Shown: positions 43,882-53,520, counted from the first letter of the stretch. The stretch is 64,000 bases of DNA from Fusibacter sp963666805 (GCA_963666805.2 CAXXWR010000003.1:608616-672615), one strand, 5' to 3'. Notes: a model not told the origin generated them from the sequence alone. Made by a program: numbers and translations.

Positions 43882-44970
43882 CTATATTTCAGGCAAACTC
43901 GGTAACGCCTTCTTTACAAAAAGCGTTAAATCTTTCATTAAATCAACTTCTTTGTATTCATCTTGATTGATAATTCTAACTATAGGTCGTGTAGCAGAAG
44001 AGGGATTGTTTTCAATAACGATTCCTAAGGAATCATTACTCAATTCAATAATCGTTCCAGGTGGATAAATATCAATTACTTGAAGTAAATAATGAAAAAC
44101 ATCTGGGTCCAATTTTGTTGATGCCGCTGCTCTCAATATCTCAATCGCCACGTCTACTGAAATACGATTATTATAAGTTCGATCTGAAACAATGGCACTA
44201 AATATATCACAAATTGCAACAATCCTTGCCATCAATGGAATTTTGTCTCCTTTAAAACCGTTAGGATAACCTGATCCATCTAATTTTTCATGATGCAATA
44301 AAATAATCTGTCTCGCAATAGGAGACAATTCAACCAGATCCTTTAAAATCACATAACTGTACTGAACATGTTTTTGCATTTCCTGAAATTCTACATCCGT
44401 TAATTTTCCTTTTTTATTTAAAATATCATCAGGAACTCTCACCTTTCCAATATCAGCAAGAATGGCTCCCATACCTAACTTAATTAAACGGTCATGGTCT
44501 AAGCCCATCTTTTGACCAATCAGCACTGATAAAATCATCACTTCAACCGCATGATCAAAATGGTATACTTCCGCCCCTAAAAATTCAGTACTATAGTACT
44601 TTTTCTTATAGTTGTCATAAATTTCCGATATGATTTCATCTATAATGTGCTTGAGCTCACGCATTTCCTCTTCTTTAATTTCTGGCATATCTTTATTAAT
44701 ATAGCGATTGGGATTTTGAGATTCATACAACTGCTTCATAAAAGAAATCGCCTTGATTTTAAGTTCTTCAGAAATCATAGGTTCTAATACAATTCCCCTA
44801 GAAATCTCATCTTCTATATAGATATGTCTAATATCTGCTTGCTCTAACTTTTCCAAATAGCGTTCTGATAGTATGGAACCTTTCTTCACAAGCATCTGCA
44901 TTTTAGAATCATAAATTGGTTTTGCTGTTTCTTGTCCAATAACAGCATCCTTTAAACTAATCATCCTCAT
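43882..44970 (-). CDS. HD-GYP domain protein with substituted HD motif
   Basis: The 362-residue protein has an N-terminal region of about 120 residues and an HD-GYP domain (about 130-290), the class that degrades cyclic di-GMP. The GYP part is intact: LLHHEKLDGSGYPNG, then MARIVAICDIFSAIVSDRTY. The metal-binding HD pair, normally LLHDIGK, reads ILADIGK, so the histidine is alanine. Activity may be reduced, or the metal site rearranged. C-terminal 60 residues resemble the PilZ-like or regulatory tails of clostridial members. Transcribed alone. Confidence 0.9.
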   Translation of the reverse strand: MRMISLKDAVIGQETAKPIYDSKMQMLVKKGSILSERYLEKLEQADIRHIYIEDEISRGIVLEPMISEELKIKAISFMKQLYESQNPNRYINKDMPEIKEEEMRELKHIIDEIISEIYDNYKKKYYSTEFLGAEVYHFDHAVEVMILSVLIGQKMGLDHDRLIKLGMGAILADIGKVRVPDDILNKKGKLTDVEFQEMQKHVQYSYVILKDLVELSPIARQIILLHHEKLDGSGYPNGFKGDKIPLMARIVAICDIFSAIVSDRTYNNRISVDVAIEILRAAASTKLDPDVFHYLLQVIDIYPPGTIIELSNDSLGIVIENNPSSATRPIVRIINQDEYKEVDLMKDLTLFVKKALPSLPEI

Positions 44971-45373
44971 AATAAGACCCCCTTAACACCTTTCATATAT
45001 ATTATTCATTCAACATAAGCTAATTACCGTCTTTTAATGATTGTTATAAAACGCCCTCTCCATGACATGTCATCTTGTCGGTTTGCGTTAAAACAATCTA
45101 TTTCGCGTTTTATTTTTATCATTTTTATTTTTATCATTCTATTCTGACCTATTACATATTTTATACTCATCCAGATTATTTCAAACAATTATTTATTCAT
45201 CGCTGATGATATTTTAACGCATACGCATGACAAATTGGACCGCTATTTTGATGGAGCCCTCACTTCTATCTTATTTCTATCTCACTTCTATCTCATTTCA
45301 AAATCATCTATTAGGGACTATCTTCTCCCTTTAGTTGTGATATGATAATGACAGTAAAAAGGAGGAATGTCAC
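44971..45373. other. 403-bp non-coding stretch
   Basis: I find no gene here. It contains two AT-rich direct repeats: TTTTTATCATTTTTATTTTTATCATT near 45112-45138 (shown shortened: TTTTTATCA copies), and TCACTTCTATCT copies near 45259-45298. A likely -10 (TATGATAAT, about 45340-45348) lies ahead of mnmH. Confidence 0.5.
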
Positions 45374-46390
45374 ATGTCAACGCACTATGATCCAAATACC
45401 CTTTACATTGATGTTCGCAGTGAAGGAGAATACCAAAAAGGACATATTCCTGGTTCTATCAATTATCCTATTCTTAACGATCAGGAACGACATGAAGTCG
45501 GTTATACTTACAAAAATATATCAATAGACGACGCCAAACGACTGGGTTTATCTTTTGCTGGGAAAAAAGTTGTAGGCTATTTTGATTTAATTCAATCCCT
45601 ACAGACTAAGCATCCCAACACTAGAATTATCTTTTATTGCTCTAGAGGTGGCTTTAGAAGCCGTTCTATTACCAATCTCTTAAAAAGCATTGGGGTTGAA
45701 GTTGACCGTTTAGAAGGCGGTTATAAAGCCTATAGACAACTTGTTACACACTACTTTGAACAGGCATCCTTTCCTGACTTTATCATGCTCCACGGCTTAA
45801 CAGGGGTTGGAAAGACAGACCACTTAAAACAATTAGCAGCTGCTGGCTATGCTGTTCTTGATTTAGAAGGCATAGCTTGTCATAAGGGGTCACACCTTGG
45901 TTCAATTGGTATAGACAAAAAACAAAGTGCCCAAAATTTTGAAAACCTCATTTATGAAACGCTTACCGCGCGTCCCCATGAGACCTTTTTCGTCGAATCA
46001 GAAAGTAAACGCATTGGAACTGTTTTTATTCCCAATCCTCTTTTTGAGGCAATCAAAAGCGGACAGCATATATTGATTGAACTGCCCTTATCTTTGAGAA
46101 TCCAACGGCTCATTGAAGAATATGCCGGTGCCAATGATTTTGACGAAAAAATTCTCCCCGCTTTAGACAATATTAAACGCTATATCAGTCATGAACTTTA
46201 TCAAAATCTACTCACTGATTTACAAGATAAACACTATGACCAGTTTTGCGAAAAAATATTAAGTGCACACTATGACCCTGTTTATGAAAAAAGCATGGCT
46301 AAATATGATTATGACCTGCATTGTCATGCCTCAACACTTGAAGAAAATGCTTTATTAATTAGTCAATGGCTCCAATCAAATAATCGGTAA
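45374..46390 (+). CDS. mnmH: tRNA 2-selenouridine synthase
   Basis: The 338-residue protein joins an N-terminal rhodanese domain (YIDVRSEGEYQKGHIPGSIN; catalytic Cys in IFYCSRGGFRSRS near residue 89) to a P-loop domain (LTGVGKTDHLKQL near 143-155). This is the MnmH/SelU layout: it converts 2-thiouridine to 2-selenouridine at the wobble position of certain tRNAs via selenophosphate. Its presence implies that the organism uses selenium, although selD is not in the window. Start follows AAAAGGAGGAATGTCAC. Confidence 0.94.
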   Translation: MSTHYDPNTLYIDVRSEGEYQKGHIPGSINYPILNDQERHEVGYTYKNISIDDAKRLGLSFAGKKVVGYFDLIQSLQTKHPNTRIIFYCSRGGFRSRSITNLLKSIGVEVDRLEGGYKAYRQLVTHYFEQASFPDFIMLHGLTGVGKTDHLKQLAAAGYAVLDLEGIACHKGSHLGSIGIDKKQSAQNFENLIYETLTARPHETFFVESESKRIGTVFIPNPLFEAIKSGQHILIELPLSLRIQRLIEEYAGANDFDEKILPALDNIKRYISHELYQNLLTDLQDKHYDQFCEKILSAHYDPVYEKSMAKYDYDLHCHASTLEENALLISQWLQSNNR

Positions 46391-46409
46391 GGCACTTATC
46401 CTCAAAAAT

Positions 46410-46460
46410 AAAAAAAACTATAAGATGCTATTGTTTTTCAATAGGTCTTATAGTTTTTTA
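46410..46460. terminator. Bidirectional terminator
   Basis: AAAAACTATAAGA (46414-46426) pairs with TCTTATAGTTTTT (46446-46458), with an inner partial stem, between the convergent mnmH and glmM genes. Confidence 0.88.
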
Positions 46461-46519
46461 TTTTTGCTTTTTTATTTTTGTTTTTTATAATTGTTTCTGA
46501 TAATCGTTTCTGATTCTAT

Positions 46520-47860
46520 TTAAACATGAAGTTCTGATTCAATTAAAGTAACCAATTCTGTCGCTACTTCGTCAAGCATGTTTTGGTTTTCACCTTCTAT
46601 CATTACCCTCACTAAGGGTTCAGTACCAGAAGGTCTAATAAGCACCCTGCCATTGCCATGAAAAGCAGTCTCTACTTCTTTTATCCTTTGGGCAATTTTA
46701 ACATTATTCATATAGTCATGTTTTAAAGTATTTGCCACTTTAGCATTTTTTAGTACCTGAGGATAAACCGTCATCATACGTGCAAGTTCAGAAAGTTTCT
46801 TACCGGTCTGCTTCATGACATCTAATAATTGAACAGCTGTCAATAAACCGTCCCCAGTTGTGTTATGCTCTAAGAATATAATATGGCCTGATTGTTCGCC
46901 ACCTAATCCATAGCCTCCTGAGACCATTTCCTCAAGTACATATCGGTCACCCACTTTGGTTTTAATATGCTTCATATCATGAGATTCAACAGCCTTGTCA
47001 AATCCTAAATTACTCATAACCGTCGCTACAATCGTTTGATTGGCTAAGGCCTGCTTCTGGTTAATATAATGACCACAAATGACCATAATTTTATCCCCAT
47101 CTACAAGTTGTCCTTCTTCATCTATGGCTAAAAGACGATCTGCATCTCCATCAAAGGCAAGTCCAATATCTGCATTAATCGTTTTAACATATTGTTTGAG
47201 ATGGTCTAAATGCGTAGACCCACAATCCTCATTAATGTTGAGACCATCCGGATCGTGGTGGATTGGATACACTTTAGCACCTAACTCATTAAGGGCATAG
47301 GGCCCTACTTCATAAGCTGCCCCATTGGCACAATCAACCGCTACTTTTAGACCCTGAAAATTTTCGGAGTCAATCGTCTTAAGAATATAGTTTATATAAT
47401 CCTCTTTTGCGTGTTCATAGTCACTTACTGTACCAATCACCGTATTAGGGATTTGAACATGATCTTTTATCATTTTTTCGATTTCATCTTCAAGAGCATC
47501 TTTTAATTTAAAGCCTTTTTCATTAAAAAATTTAATGCCATTGAATTGAGCTGGATTATGTGATGCTGAAATCATAACGCCTGCATCCGCACCAAGTGTC
47601 CTAATCAGTTTTGCAACTGCAGGTGTTGGGATAACTCCTAGTCGCTTAACATGACATCCCGTTGACAAAATCCCTGCAATCAAAGCGTTTTCAAGCATAT
47701 TTCCAGATATTCTCGTATCCATTCCCACAAGAATAGTCGCCTCTTTCTTCCCTTGAGTAATAGCGTAAGCACCGTATTTACCAAGTTGCATTGCAAGCTC
47801 TATTGTTAACTCTTCATTTGCAATACCTCTTACACCATCTGTACCAAATAATCTAGCCAT
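46520..47860 (-). CDS. glmM: Phosphoglucosamine mutase
   Basis: The 446-residue enzyme interconverts glucosamine 6- and 1-phosphate. It starts MARLFGTDGVRGIANEELT and has the phosphoserine loop MISASHNPAQFNGIK (about 97-111), the metal loop AFDGDADRL near 240, sugar-binding GGEQSGHII near 325, and C-terminal RPSGTEPLVRVMIEG. It works one step after GlmS. Its ATG directly follows the stop codon of the GDT1-family gene, with its ribosome site inside that gene, so the two are coupled. Confidence 0.97.
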   Translation of the reverse strand: MARLFGTDGVRGIANEELTIELAMQLGKYGAYAITQGKKEATILVGMDTRISGNMLENALIAGILSTGCHVKRLGVIPTPAVAKLIRTLGADAGVMISASHNPAQFNGIKFFNEKGFKLKDALEDEIEKMIKDHVQIPNTVIGTVSDYEHAKEDYINYILKTIDSENFQGLKVAVDCANGAAYEVGPYALNELGAKVYPIHHDPDGLNINEDCGSTHLDHLKQYVKTINADIGLAFDGDADRLLAIDEEGQLVDGDKIMVICGHYINQKQALANQTIVATVMSNLGFDKAVESHDMKHIKTKVGDRYVLEEMVSGGYGLGGEQSGHIIFLEHNTTGDGLLTAVQLLDVMKQTGKKLSELARMMTVYPQVLKNAKVANTLKHDYMNNVKIAQRIKEVETAFHGNGRVLIRPSGTEPLVRVMIEGENQNMLDEVATELVTLIESELHV

Positions 47861-48868
47861 TTATATCTCCTTGTTTTTCAGTAAAAATTGATTCATGATA
47901 TTTTTAATTTTACGTAAATCTTGATTCTCATCTTGATCAGGATGTTTTTCAAAGTATTCTTCTAAAAGTCGATTAACCTTTTTAGCATTTCTTTTATCAA
48001 ATTGAACCTCATTAAAAGACTCAATCACCGTTGGTTCAATACTAATAGGTTGATCATTATCATCCAAAACATGTTTCATATAGCCCACCAAACATTTTTG
48101 ATTTTGACATTGATCGCATTGTAAGCACATTTCATTAATTTGGCAATTGACTTTAAATCGGTAATCATTTAATTTTTTAGCTTTTTGAATCAAAGCAGAC
48201 TGTGAAACTTCTTCAATCTGTCTCTTAAAGATTAAAAATCTAAGCACTGTTAAAATAGTAATGATTATAACCAATAAGGCGACAAAGGTATTCCCCATCT
48301 CCTTCACATATGATGAAACGAAAATCTTATTCAGCCCAAATAGCATAAAAACTACAAATGTGATAAATCTAAGGGTGTATTCAGGTATTTTTTCACCCCA
48401 TTTGCCCCCTATATAGATGCCTAAGAGACTAACTACGACAAGTCCAGATACTGTTCCAATAAGCGTAAAGACTGGATAAACCGCTTGTGCTCCTAATGTC
48501 ATCGCTGTCAGTTGGGTTTTATCACCTAACTCGCCAATGAAAAAGGCAACAGCACTTGTCATTACAGGACCTTCACCACCAATAGTAGGTACTTTTTTGC
48601 TATTAGCATCTGCTATTGAAAGGGACAAGAGCCCAAAAGCAATATATAATAATCCAGTAATTAACTGTAATGGCTCGCTTGGAATAATGCGCGCAAAAAC
48701 AAGGCCAATTAAAATGGCCATGCCATGGTTCAGTGTAGCCCCAAGAGCTAACCCCGATAGAATCTGACGCGACTTATACCGTGTAGCAAAGTCCATTGCC
48801 AGAATCTGCGTCTTATCACCCATTTCTGCTATAAATATTAAAATAAATGCATATACAAAGTCTAGCAT
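47861..48868 (-). CDS. GDT1/TMEM165-family cation transporter with cysteine-rich tail
   Basis: I start at the ATG at 48868 (GTGAGGGGAAA ribosome site); an upstream ATG at 48895 overlaps that site. The 335-residue protein has two copies of the family motif, EMGDKTQ near residue 15 and ELGDKTQ near 110, each in a three-helix unit. The family moves Mn2+ or Ca2+. After the sixth helix a cytoplasmic tail of about 110 residues includes CLQCDQCQNQKC (four cysteines), which common members lack. Coupled to glmM. Confidence 0.88.
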   Translation of the reverse strand: MLDFVYAFILIFIAEMGDKTQILAMDFATRYKSRQILSGLALGATLNHGMAILIGLVFARIIPSEPLQLITGLLYIAFGLLSLSIADANSKKVPTIGGEGPVMTSAVAFFIGELGDKTQLTAMTLGAQAVYPVFTLIGTVSGLVVVSLLGIYIGGKWGEKIPEYTLRFITFVVFMLFGLNKIFVSSYVKEMGNTFVALLVIIITILTVLRFLIFKRQIEEVSQSALIQKAKKLNDYRFKVNCQINEMCLQCDQCQNQKCLVGYMKHVLDDNDQPISIEPTVIESFNEVQFDKRNAKKVNRLLEEYFEKHPDQDENQDLRKIKNIMNQFLLKNKEI

Positions 48869-49011
48869 TTTCCCCTCACTTTTAATTATTAACACCTTAT
48901 TATCTCATAATTTTACCCCTATCTCAACCTACTGTATAGGGTTTGGCAAACATCTTTATAAATTCTACTTAAATTCACATTATCTTGGGGGTTAAAAGCC
49001 TCTAAAATAAT

Positions 49012-49037
49012 AAAAGCACCCCATATGGGGTGCTTTT
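49012..49037 (-). terminator. Terminator of the buk-ptb-2-oxoacid oxidoreductase operon
   Basis: A perfect 13-bp dyad, AAAAGCACCCCAT and its complement, lies 64 bases past the last gene and is followed on the minus strand by ATTATTTTA. Confidence 0.88.
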
Positions 49038-49100
49038 GTCAACGGATTTACTTTTTTAACATCTCATCGGATACTTATAGGCTTTGTGTCAATTCAAACC

Positions 49101-49643
49101 CTATTTAACGACATCTGCACCTGCCATTAACGCTTTTTCGTTAATGTCTAATAAATGTGCTTTTGATTCTCCAAACACTTTTTTTAGTGCTTTCATAACA
49201 GATGGTACTTCAACAATCTTAGTCAGTTCTAAATAAGCTCCTAACATTACCATGTTAGCCACTTTAGAATTGCCTAAATCAACCGCCATTTCATTTGCAG
49301 GCACATAGTATACGTTAAGTTCATCTCTAGACGCTTTTTTGTCAATCAAAGAACTATTGATTAATAATTTACCGCCTTCAACAACATCTGCTTCAAATTT
49401 ATCAAGTGATGGTAAATTCATCACAATTGCTGTTGTTGCATCATTGGTAATAATAGGTGAACCAATCGTTCTATCCGAAACCATTACACTACAATTTGCA
49501 GTACCACCACGCATCTCTGGCCCATATGATGGTAACCATGATACTTCTTTACCTTCAAGCATTCCTGCATAAGAGATTAACTGGCCGATTAGCATTACAC
49601 CTTGTCCACCAAAACCAGCACAAATAATTTTTTCATTAAGCAT
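49101..49643 (-). CDS. 2-Oxoacid:ferredoxin oxidoreductase, gamma subunit
   Basis: The 180-residue subunit has the family start IICAGFGGQGVMLIGQLISYA and the conserved SWLPSYGPEMRGGTANC loop. It closes the four-subunit set with the delta (ferredoxin), alpha and beta genes upstream. As a gamma chain of the VOR/KOR type it helps the enzyme release reduced ferredoxin. Linked to butyrate-kinase-type genes, a branched-chain 2-oxoacid is the preferred substrate guess. Confidence 0.92.
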   Translation of the reverse strand: MLNEKIICAGFGGQGVMLIGQLISYAGMLEGKEVSWLPSYGPEMRGGTANCSVMVSDRTIGSPIITNDATTAIVMNLPSLDKFEADVVEGGKLLINSSLIDKKASRDELNVYYVPANEMAVDLGNSKVANMVMLGAYLELTKIVEVPSVMKALKKVFGESKAHLLDINEKALMAGADVVK

Positions 49644-49645
49644 GA

Positions 49646-50392
49646 TTATTCTACCTCCTCTGGTCTTCTAAGGTTACCGAGTGGATAATATGGCATCATA
49701 TTATCTTGTAACCATTTAAGTGCATTGATAGGTGTCATGCCCCAGTTTGTAGGACAAGTTGATAAAACTTCAACAATTGAAAATCCCTTGCCTTCTATTT
49801 GGCATTTGAAAGCTTCTTTAATCGCTTTCTTAGCTTTTCTAATATTTTGAGGTGTATCAACTGCAACTCTTTCAACAAATGCTGCACCATCAATTGTTGC
49901 TAACATTTCAGACACCTTAAGAGGCATTCCAGAGTGTTCAACTGTTCTCCCAAGAGGAGCAGTTGTTGCCTTTTGACCAATGAGAGTCGTTGGTGCCATT
50001 TGACCACCAGTCATACCATAAATCGCATTATTTACAAAAATAGTAGTGATTTTTTCGCCTCTATGAGCCACATGAACAATTTCAGCTGTCCCAATAGACG
50101 CTAAATCGCCATCACCTTGGTAAGTGAAAACAACATTTTCTGGTCTTACACGTTTAATACCTGTTGCAACTGCAGGTGCTCTACCATGTGAAGCTTCATG
50201 CATATCACAATTAAAGTATTCATATGCTAATACGGAACAACCAACTGGTGCAACACCAATTGCATCGCCAAGGACATCTAATTCTTCAAGAACTTCAGCA
50301 ACGAGTCTATGAATAATCCCATGTGTACAACCTGGACAATAATGTGTTTGTTTATCTGTTAAACCTTTTGTTTTTTCAAATACAACAGCCAT
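49646..50392 (-). CDS. 2-Oxoacid:ferredoxin oxidoreductase, beta (TPP) subunit
   Basis: The 248-residue subunit binds thiamine diphosphate: YCPGCTHGIIHRLVAEVLEE at the N terminus, the GDGDLASIGTAEIVHVAHRG motif near residue 92, and NNAIYGMTGGQMAPTT near 122. Cys-type residues of the Fe-S site are seen in the CPGC motif. It overlaps the alpha gene by one base at 50392. Confidence 0.94.
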   Translation of the reverse strand: MAVVFEKTKGLTDKQTHYCPGCTHGIIHRLVAEVLEELDVLGDAIGVAPVGCSVLAYEYFNCDMHEASHGRAPAVATGIKRVRPENVVFTYQGDGDLASIGTAEIVHVAHRGEKITTIFVNNAIYGMTGGQMAPTTLIGQKATTAPLGRTVEHSGMPLKVSEMLATIDGAAFVERVAVDTPQNIRKAKKAIKEAFKCQIEGKGFSIVEVLSTCPTNWGMTPINALKWLQDNMMPYYPLGNLRRPEEVE

Positions 50393-51456
50393 TATTTAAC
50401 ACCTCCCAAAATTGCTTTGACTTTATCCATAATAGCTTCAGGGGTAGGAATCATACCACCTGATCTACCATAGAATTCAACTGGCCATCTGCCATTTGAG
50501 GCAATCTTAACATCATCAATCATTTGTCCAGTAGACATTTCAACTGACATGACTGCTTGACAAGTTTCTGGTATTTCATCAAACGCTTTTTCTGGGAAAG
50601 GCCATAAGGTAATTGGTCTGATAAGACCTACTTCAATCCCTTGTTCTTTTAAATCTATAATCGCATTTTTCACAATACGAGAAGTCGTTCCATAAGCTAC
50701 AAGTACGATTTGTGCTTTTTCTAAATTGTAGCTTTCGTAACGTACTTCGTTTTCTTTCATAAGATTGTATTTAGCTTGTAGCTTCATATTATGTTTTTCA
50801 AGTTCTGCTGGATCAAGTGCCAATGAATTAATAATATTAGGTTTTCTTTGTCCTTTTGTACCAACAGTCGCCCAATCTTTTTCAGGTAAGGTATAACGTG
50901 TTGAAGCTTCTTTAAATTCAATTGGTTCCATCATTTGACCAATCATACCATCTCCAACCATCATTACTGGGTTTCTATAATAATCTGCTGCATCAAAAGC
51001 ATCTTGCATCAAATCAACCATTTCTTGTAAGTTAGCTGGTGCAAATACCAACAATTTATAGTCGCCATTACCGCCACCACGTGTAACTTGGTTATAATCT
51101 GATTGAGCCGGTTGAATACCACCAAGACCCGGACCCCCTCTAACGATATTAACAATCACACATGGTAGTTCTGCTCCTGCTATATATGTGATTCCTTCTT
51201 GTTTAAGAGCAATCCCTGGAGAAGATGAAGACGTCATAACTCTTGCACCTGCACCTGAAGCACCATAAACCATATTAATGGCCGCTACTTCACTTTCAGC
51301 TTGCAAGAAAACGCCGTCATTCTTAGGCATTTCTCTTGACATGTATTCTGGCAACTCATTTTGAGGTGTAATTGGATATCCGAAGAAATATTTACAACCT
51401 GCTTTAATTGCAGCTGCACCTATTGCTTCATTTCCTTTCATTAATATTTTAGCCAT
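50392..51456 (-). CDS. 2-Oxoacid:ferredoxin oxidoreductase, alpha subunit
   Basis: The 354-residue alpha chain has the family motif GNEAIGAAAIKAGCKYFFGYPITPQNELPEYM at the N terminus (KFFGYPITPQ-like), then SSSSPGIALKQEGITYIAGAELP and a C-terminal VSVEMSTGQMIDDVKI region. It forms the main body of the enzyme that decarboxylates a 2-oxoacid to the acyl-CoA while reducing ferredoxin. Its gene order (delta, alpha, beta, gamma) is that of VOR and KOR enzymes. Confidence 0.94.
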   Translation of the reverse strand: MAKILMKGNEAIGAAAIKAGCKYFFGYPITPQNELPEYMSREMPKNDGVFLQAESEVAAINMVYGASGAGARVMTSSSSPGIALKQEGITYIAGAELPCVIVNIVRGGPGLGGIQPAQSDYNQVTRGGGNGDYKLLVFAPANLQEMVDLMQDAFDAADYYRNPVMMVGDGMIGQMMEPIEFKEASTRYTLPEKDWATVGTKGQRKPNIINSLALDPAELEKHNMKLQAKYNLMKENEVRYESYNLEKAQIVLVAYGTTSRIVKNAIIDLKEQGIEVGLIRPITLWPFPEKAFDEIPETCQAVMSVEMSTGQMIDDVKIASNGRWPVEFYGRSGGMIPTPEAIMDKVKAILGGVK

Positions 51457-51485
51457 TTAGCTTAACCCTCCTTAAAAACATAAAC

Positions 51486-51713
51486 TTATAATCTTTCAAC
51501 AGTGATGACACAGTCTGGACAAATCATTGCACAATTAGCACAACCAATACATTTTTCAGGTTCTACAACCGTTGCTGGATGATAACCTTTAACATTAATT
51601 TTGACATTGTCCATTGCTAAAATGTGTAGCGGACAAGCTGTTGTACAAAGCCCACAACCTTTACAAATATCCTCGTTGAACGTCACTCTACCTTTTGCAG
51701 CCACTCGCCTCAA
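51486..51713 (-). CDS. 2-Oxoacid:ferredoxin oxidoreductase, delta (ferredoxin) subunit
   Basis: The 75-residue protein holds two 4Fe-4S motifs, CKGCGLCTTACP near residues 18-29 and CIGCANCAMICPDC near 56-69, as in 2[4Fe-4S] ferredoxin subunits of 2-oxoacid oxidoreductases. It would pass electrons out of the complex. Located directly before the alpha gene. Confidence 0.95.
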   Translation of the reverse strand: MRRVAAKGRVTFNEDICKGCGLCTTACPLHILAMDNVKINVKGYHPATVVEPEKCIGCANCAMICPDCVITVERL

Positions 51714-51745
51714 CCTCCTATCTTTTTAACTTTTATAAAAGTTTC

Positions 51746-52432
51746 TTACATCCAATCTTCACGCATAATCATCCCAATCGGTAAAATCTTGCCATCCATG
51801 TCGTTTGGTAACTGGCGGGTAACCTTTTCCAAAGCACAAATATATTTGATCGGAATATCAAGCATTTTTGAAACTTTCATAACAAGTTCTTGACCTCTTA
51901 AGACATCTTCAGTCGTCGTTTCTCTTAATAAATGTGTATTGTTGATTAGCCCCGTTACTTTAGCGCCAACCGTTTCTTCAATACTTTTAATATGAGAGAT
52001 AACGCCGTCCACATCTTGTGTTTGCTCTCTATATGAATTGACTACGCAAAACATATCATAATTACCTTCAGTAAAATAGGCACTATACCGTGCTAAGACT
52101 CTAGCGCCCACAGCATCTCCACCAACATCCAAAATCACATTTTCATTTTCATTCTGAATCGGTGCTAAAATACCTGGCGATATCATCGGTATATCTAAAT
52201 TGGCGTGATGTCCCCTGGCGCCACTATAAACTTTAATGCCTCTTTCCTCCATCATTTCAGCCTTTTCTCTAGACCTAAAATAAGGATTTACAATGTCCAA
52301 ATCACAAATAGAGACATTCGGAGTTGCTTCAATGAGTTTCAATGCATAATTGACAGCAAACTCTGTCTTACCACTTCCATAATGACCTATAATGACTCTG
52401 ATGCGCTTATCTTCAGTTACATCACCCTTCAT
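51746..52432 (-). CDS. P-loop NTPase of the 2-oxoacid oxidoreductase operon, function unknown
   Basis: The 228-residue protein has a P-loop near its start (IIGHYGSGKTEFAVNYALKL, residues 14-33) and resembles the CobQ/MinD/ParA-like nucleotide-binding family, with DLDIVNPYFRSRE near 47. It lies between the second butyrate kinase and the ferredoxin subunit. Similar genes in this place occur in other Clostridia as I recall, but their task is unknown; maturation of the Fe-S complex would be a reasonable guess. Confidence 0.8.
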   Translation of the reverse strand: MKGDVTEDKRIRVIIGHYGSGKTEFAVNYALKLIEATPNVSICDLDIVNPYFRSREKAEMMEERGIKVYSGARGHHANLDIPMISPGILAPIQNENENVILDVGGDAVGARVLARYSAYFTEGNYDMFCVVNSYREQTQDVDGVISHIKSIEETVGAKVTGLINNTHLLRETTTEDVLRGQELVMKVSKMLDIPIKYICALEKVTRQLPNDMDGKILPIGMIMREDWM

Positions 52433-52446
52433 CTTTTCACCATTCC

Positions 52447-53520
52447 TTACTGATATTCTTTTGCAGTTTCTTCGCCTTTTAAAACTCTAAGGCCTCCTAA
52501 GGCCAAAGCACTCATTTCATCTTCGCCCGGATAAACCACTACATCAGCTATTGAGCTCACATATTCTTTGATCCAGCCTACATAGACTTTCCCATAAGCC
52601 AATCCTCCGGTTAATATAATAGCATCGACTTTGCCTTTTAAAACGGCATAGGCAGAGCCGATTTCTTTAGCCACTTGATACGCCATTGCTTTAAAGATAA
52701 GTTCAGCTTTTTCATTGCCTTCATTCATCATCTTTTCAACATCGCGTCCATCATTTGTTCCTAGATATGCTGTTAAGCCACCTTTTCCCTTGAGTTTCTT
52801 TTTAATTTCATCAAGGCTATAGTCACCTGAAAAACACATTTTAACTAAATCTCCAGCCGGTAACGTACCTGCTCTCTCAGGAGAAAAAGGACCCTCACCA
52901 TCTAAAGCATTATTGACATCAATTACTTTTCCTTTTTCATGGGCGCCTATAGAAATACCACCACCCATATGTGCTACTATCAAATTAACATCTTCATATT
53001 GCGTTTGATGCTCTTCTGCATATCTTCTAGCAACAGCCTTTTGATTAAGTGCATGAAAAATAGATTTTCGACTTAATTCTGGCATCCCAGACACTCTTGC
53101 AAGATCACTTAATTCATCAACGACTACTGGGTCTACAATGTAAGCTTTAATATTGAGCATTGCCGCAATTTCTTGAGCAATGATGCCACCTAGATTAGAA
53201 GCATGTTGTCCCATGATTCCTTTCTTTAAATCCTCAATCATCGCTTGATTAACTTCATAAGTTCCGCCTGCAATTGGCTTAATGAGACCCCCTCTACCCA
53301 CAACAGCACTCAATTTTGTTAAATTGATACCCTTTTCATTTAAGGTAGACAAGATGACTTTCTTTCTAAAATCATACTGATCAATAATCGTTTCAAAACA
53401 TTCAATTTCTTCATTTGAATGTCGTATGACTGTTTCAAAAACTTCTTTATCATTATCATATATAGCAATTTTAGTTGATGTTGACCCTGGATTAATCGCT
53501 AAAATTCTGTAAACGTCCAT
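52447..53520 (-). CDS. buk: Butyrate kinase paralogue (branched-chain acyl phosphate kinase candidate)
   Basis: The 357-residue ASKHA kinase has LAINPGSTSTKIAIYD at the N terminus, VGRGGLIKPIAGGTY, MGGGISIGAHEKGKVID and TGGLAYGKV near the end. It catalyses acyl phosphate + ADP to acid + ATP. A second paralogue lies on the other side of ptb, which suggests two substrate ranges, for example butyrate/isobutyrate and isovalerate. It ends 14 bases before the P-loop gene and is adjacent to ptb without a gap. Confidence 0.92.
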   Translation of the reverse strand: MDVYRILAINPGSTSTKIAIYDNDKEVFETVIRHSNEEIECFETIIDQYDFRKKVILSTLNEKGINLTKLSAVVGRGGLIKPIAGGTYEVNQAMIEDLKKGIMGQHASNLGGIIAQEIAAMLNIKAYIVDPVVVDELSDLARVSGMPELSRKSIFHALNQKAVARRYAEEHQTQYEDVNLIVAHMGGGISIGAHEKGKVIDVNNALDGEGPFSPERAGTLPAGDLVKMCFSGDYSLDEIKKKLKGKGGLTAYLGTNDGRDVEKMMNEGNEKAELIFKAMAYQVAKEIGSAYAVLKGKVDAIILTGGLAYGKVYVGWIKEYVSSIADVVVYPGEDEMSALALGGLRVLKGEETAKEYQ

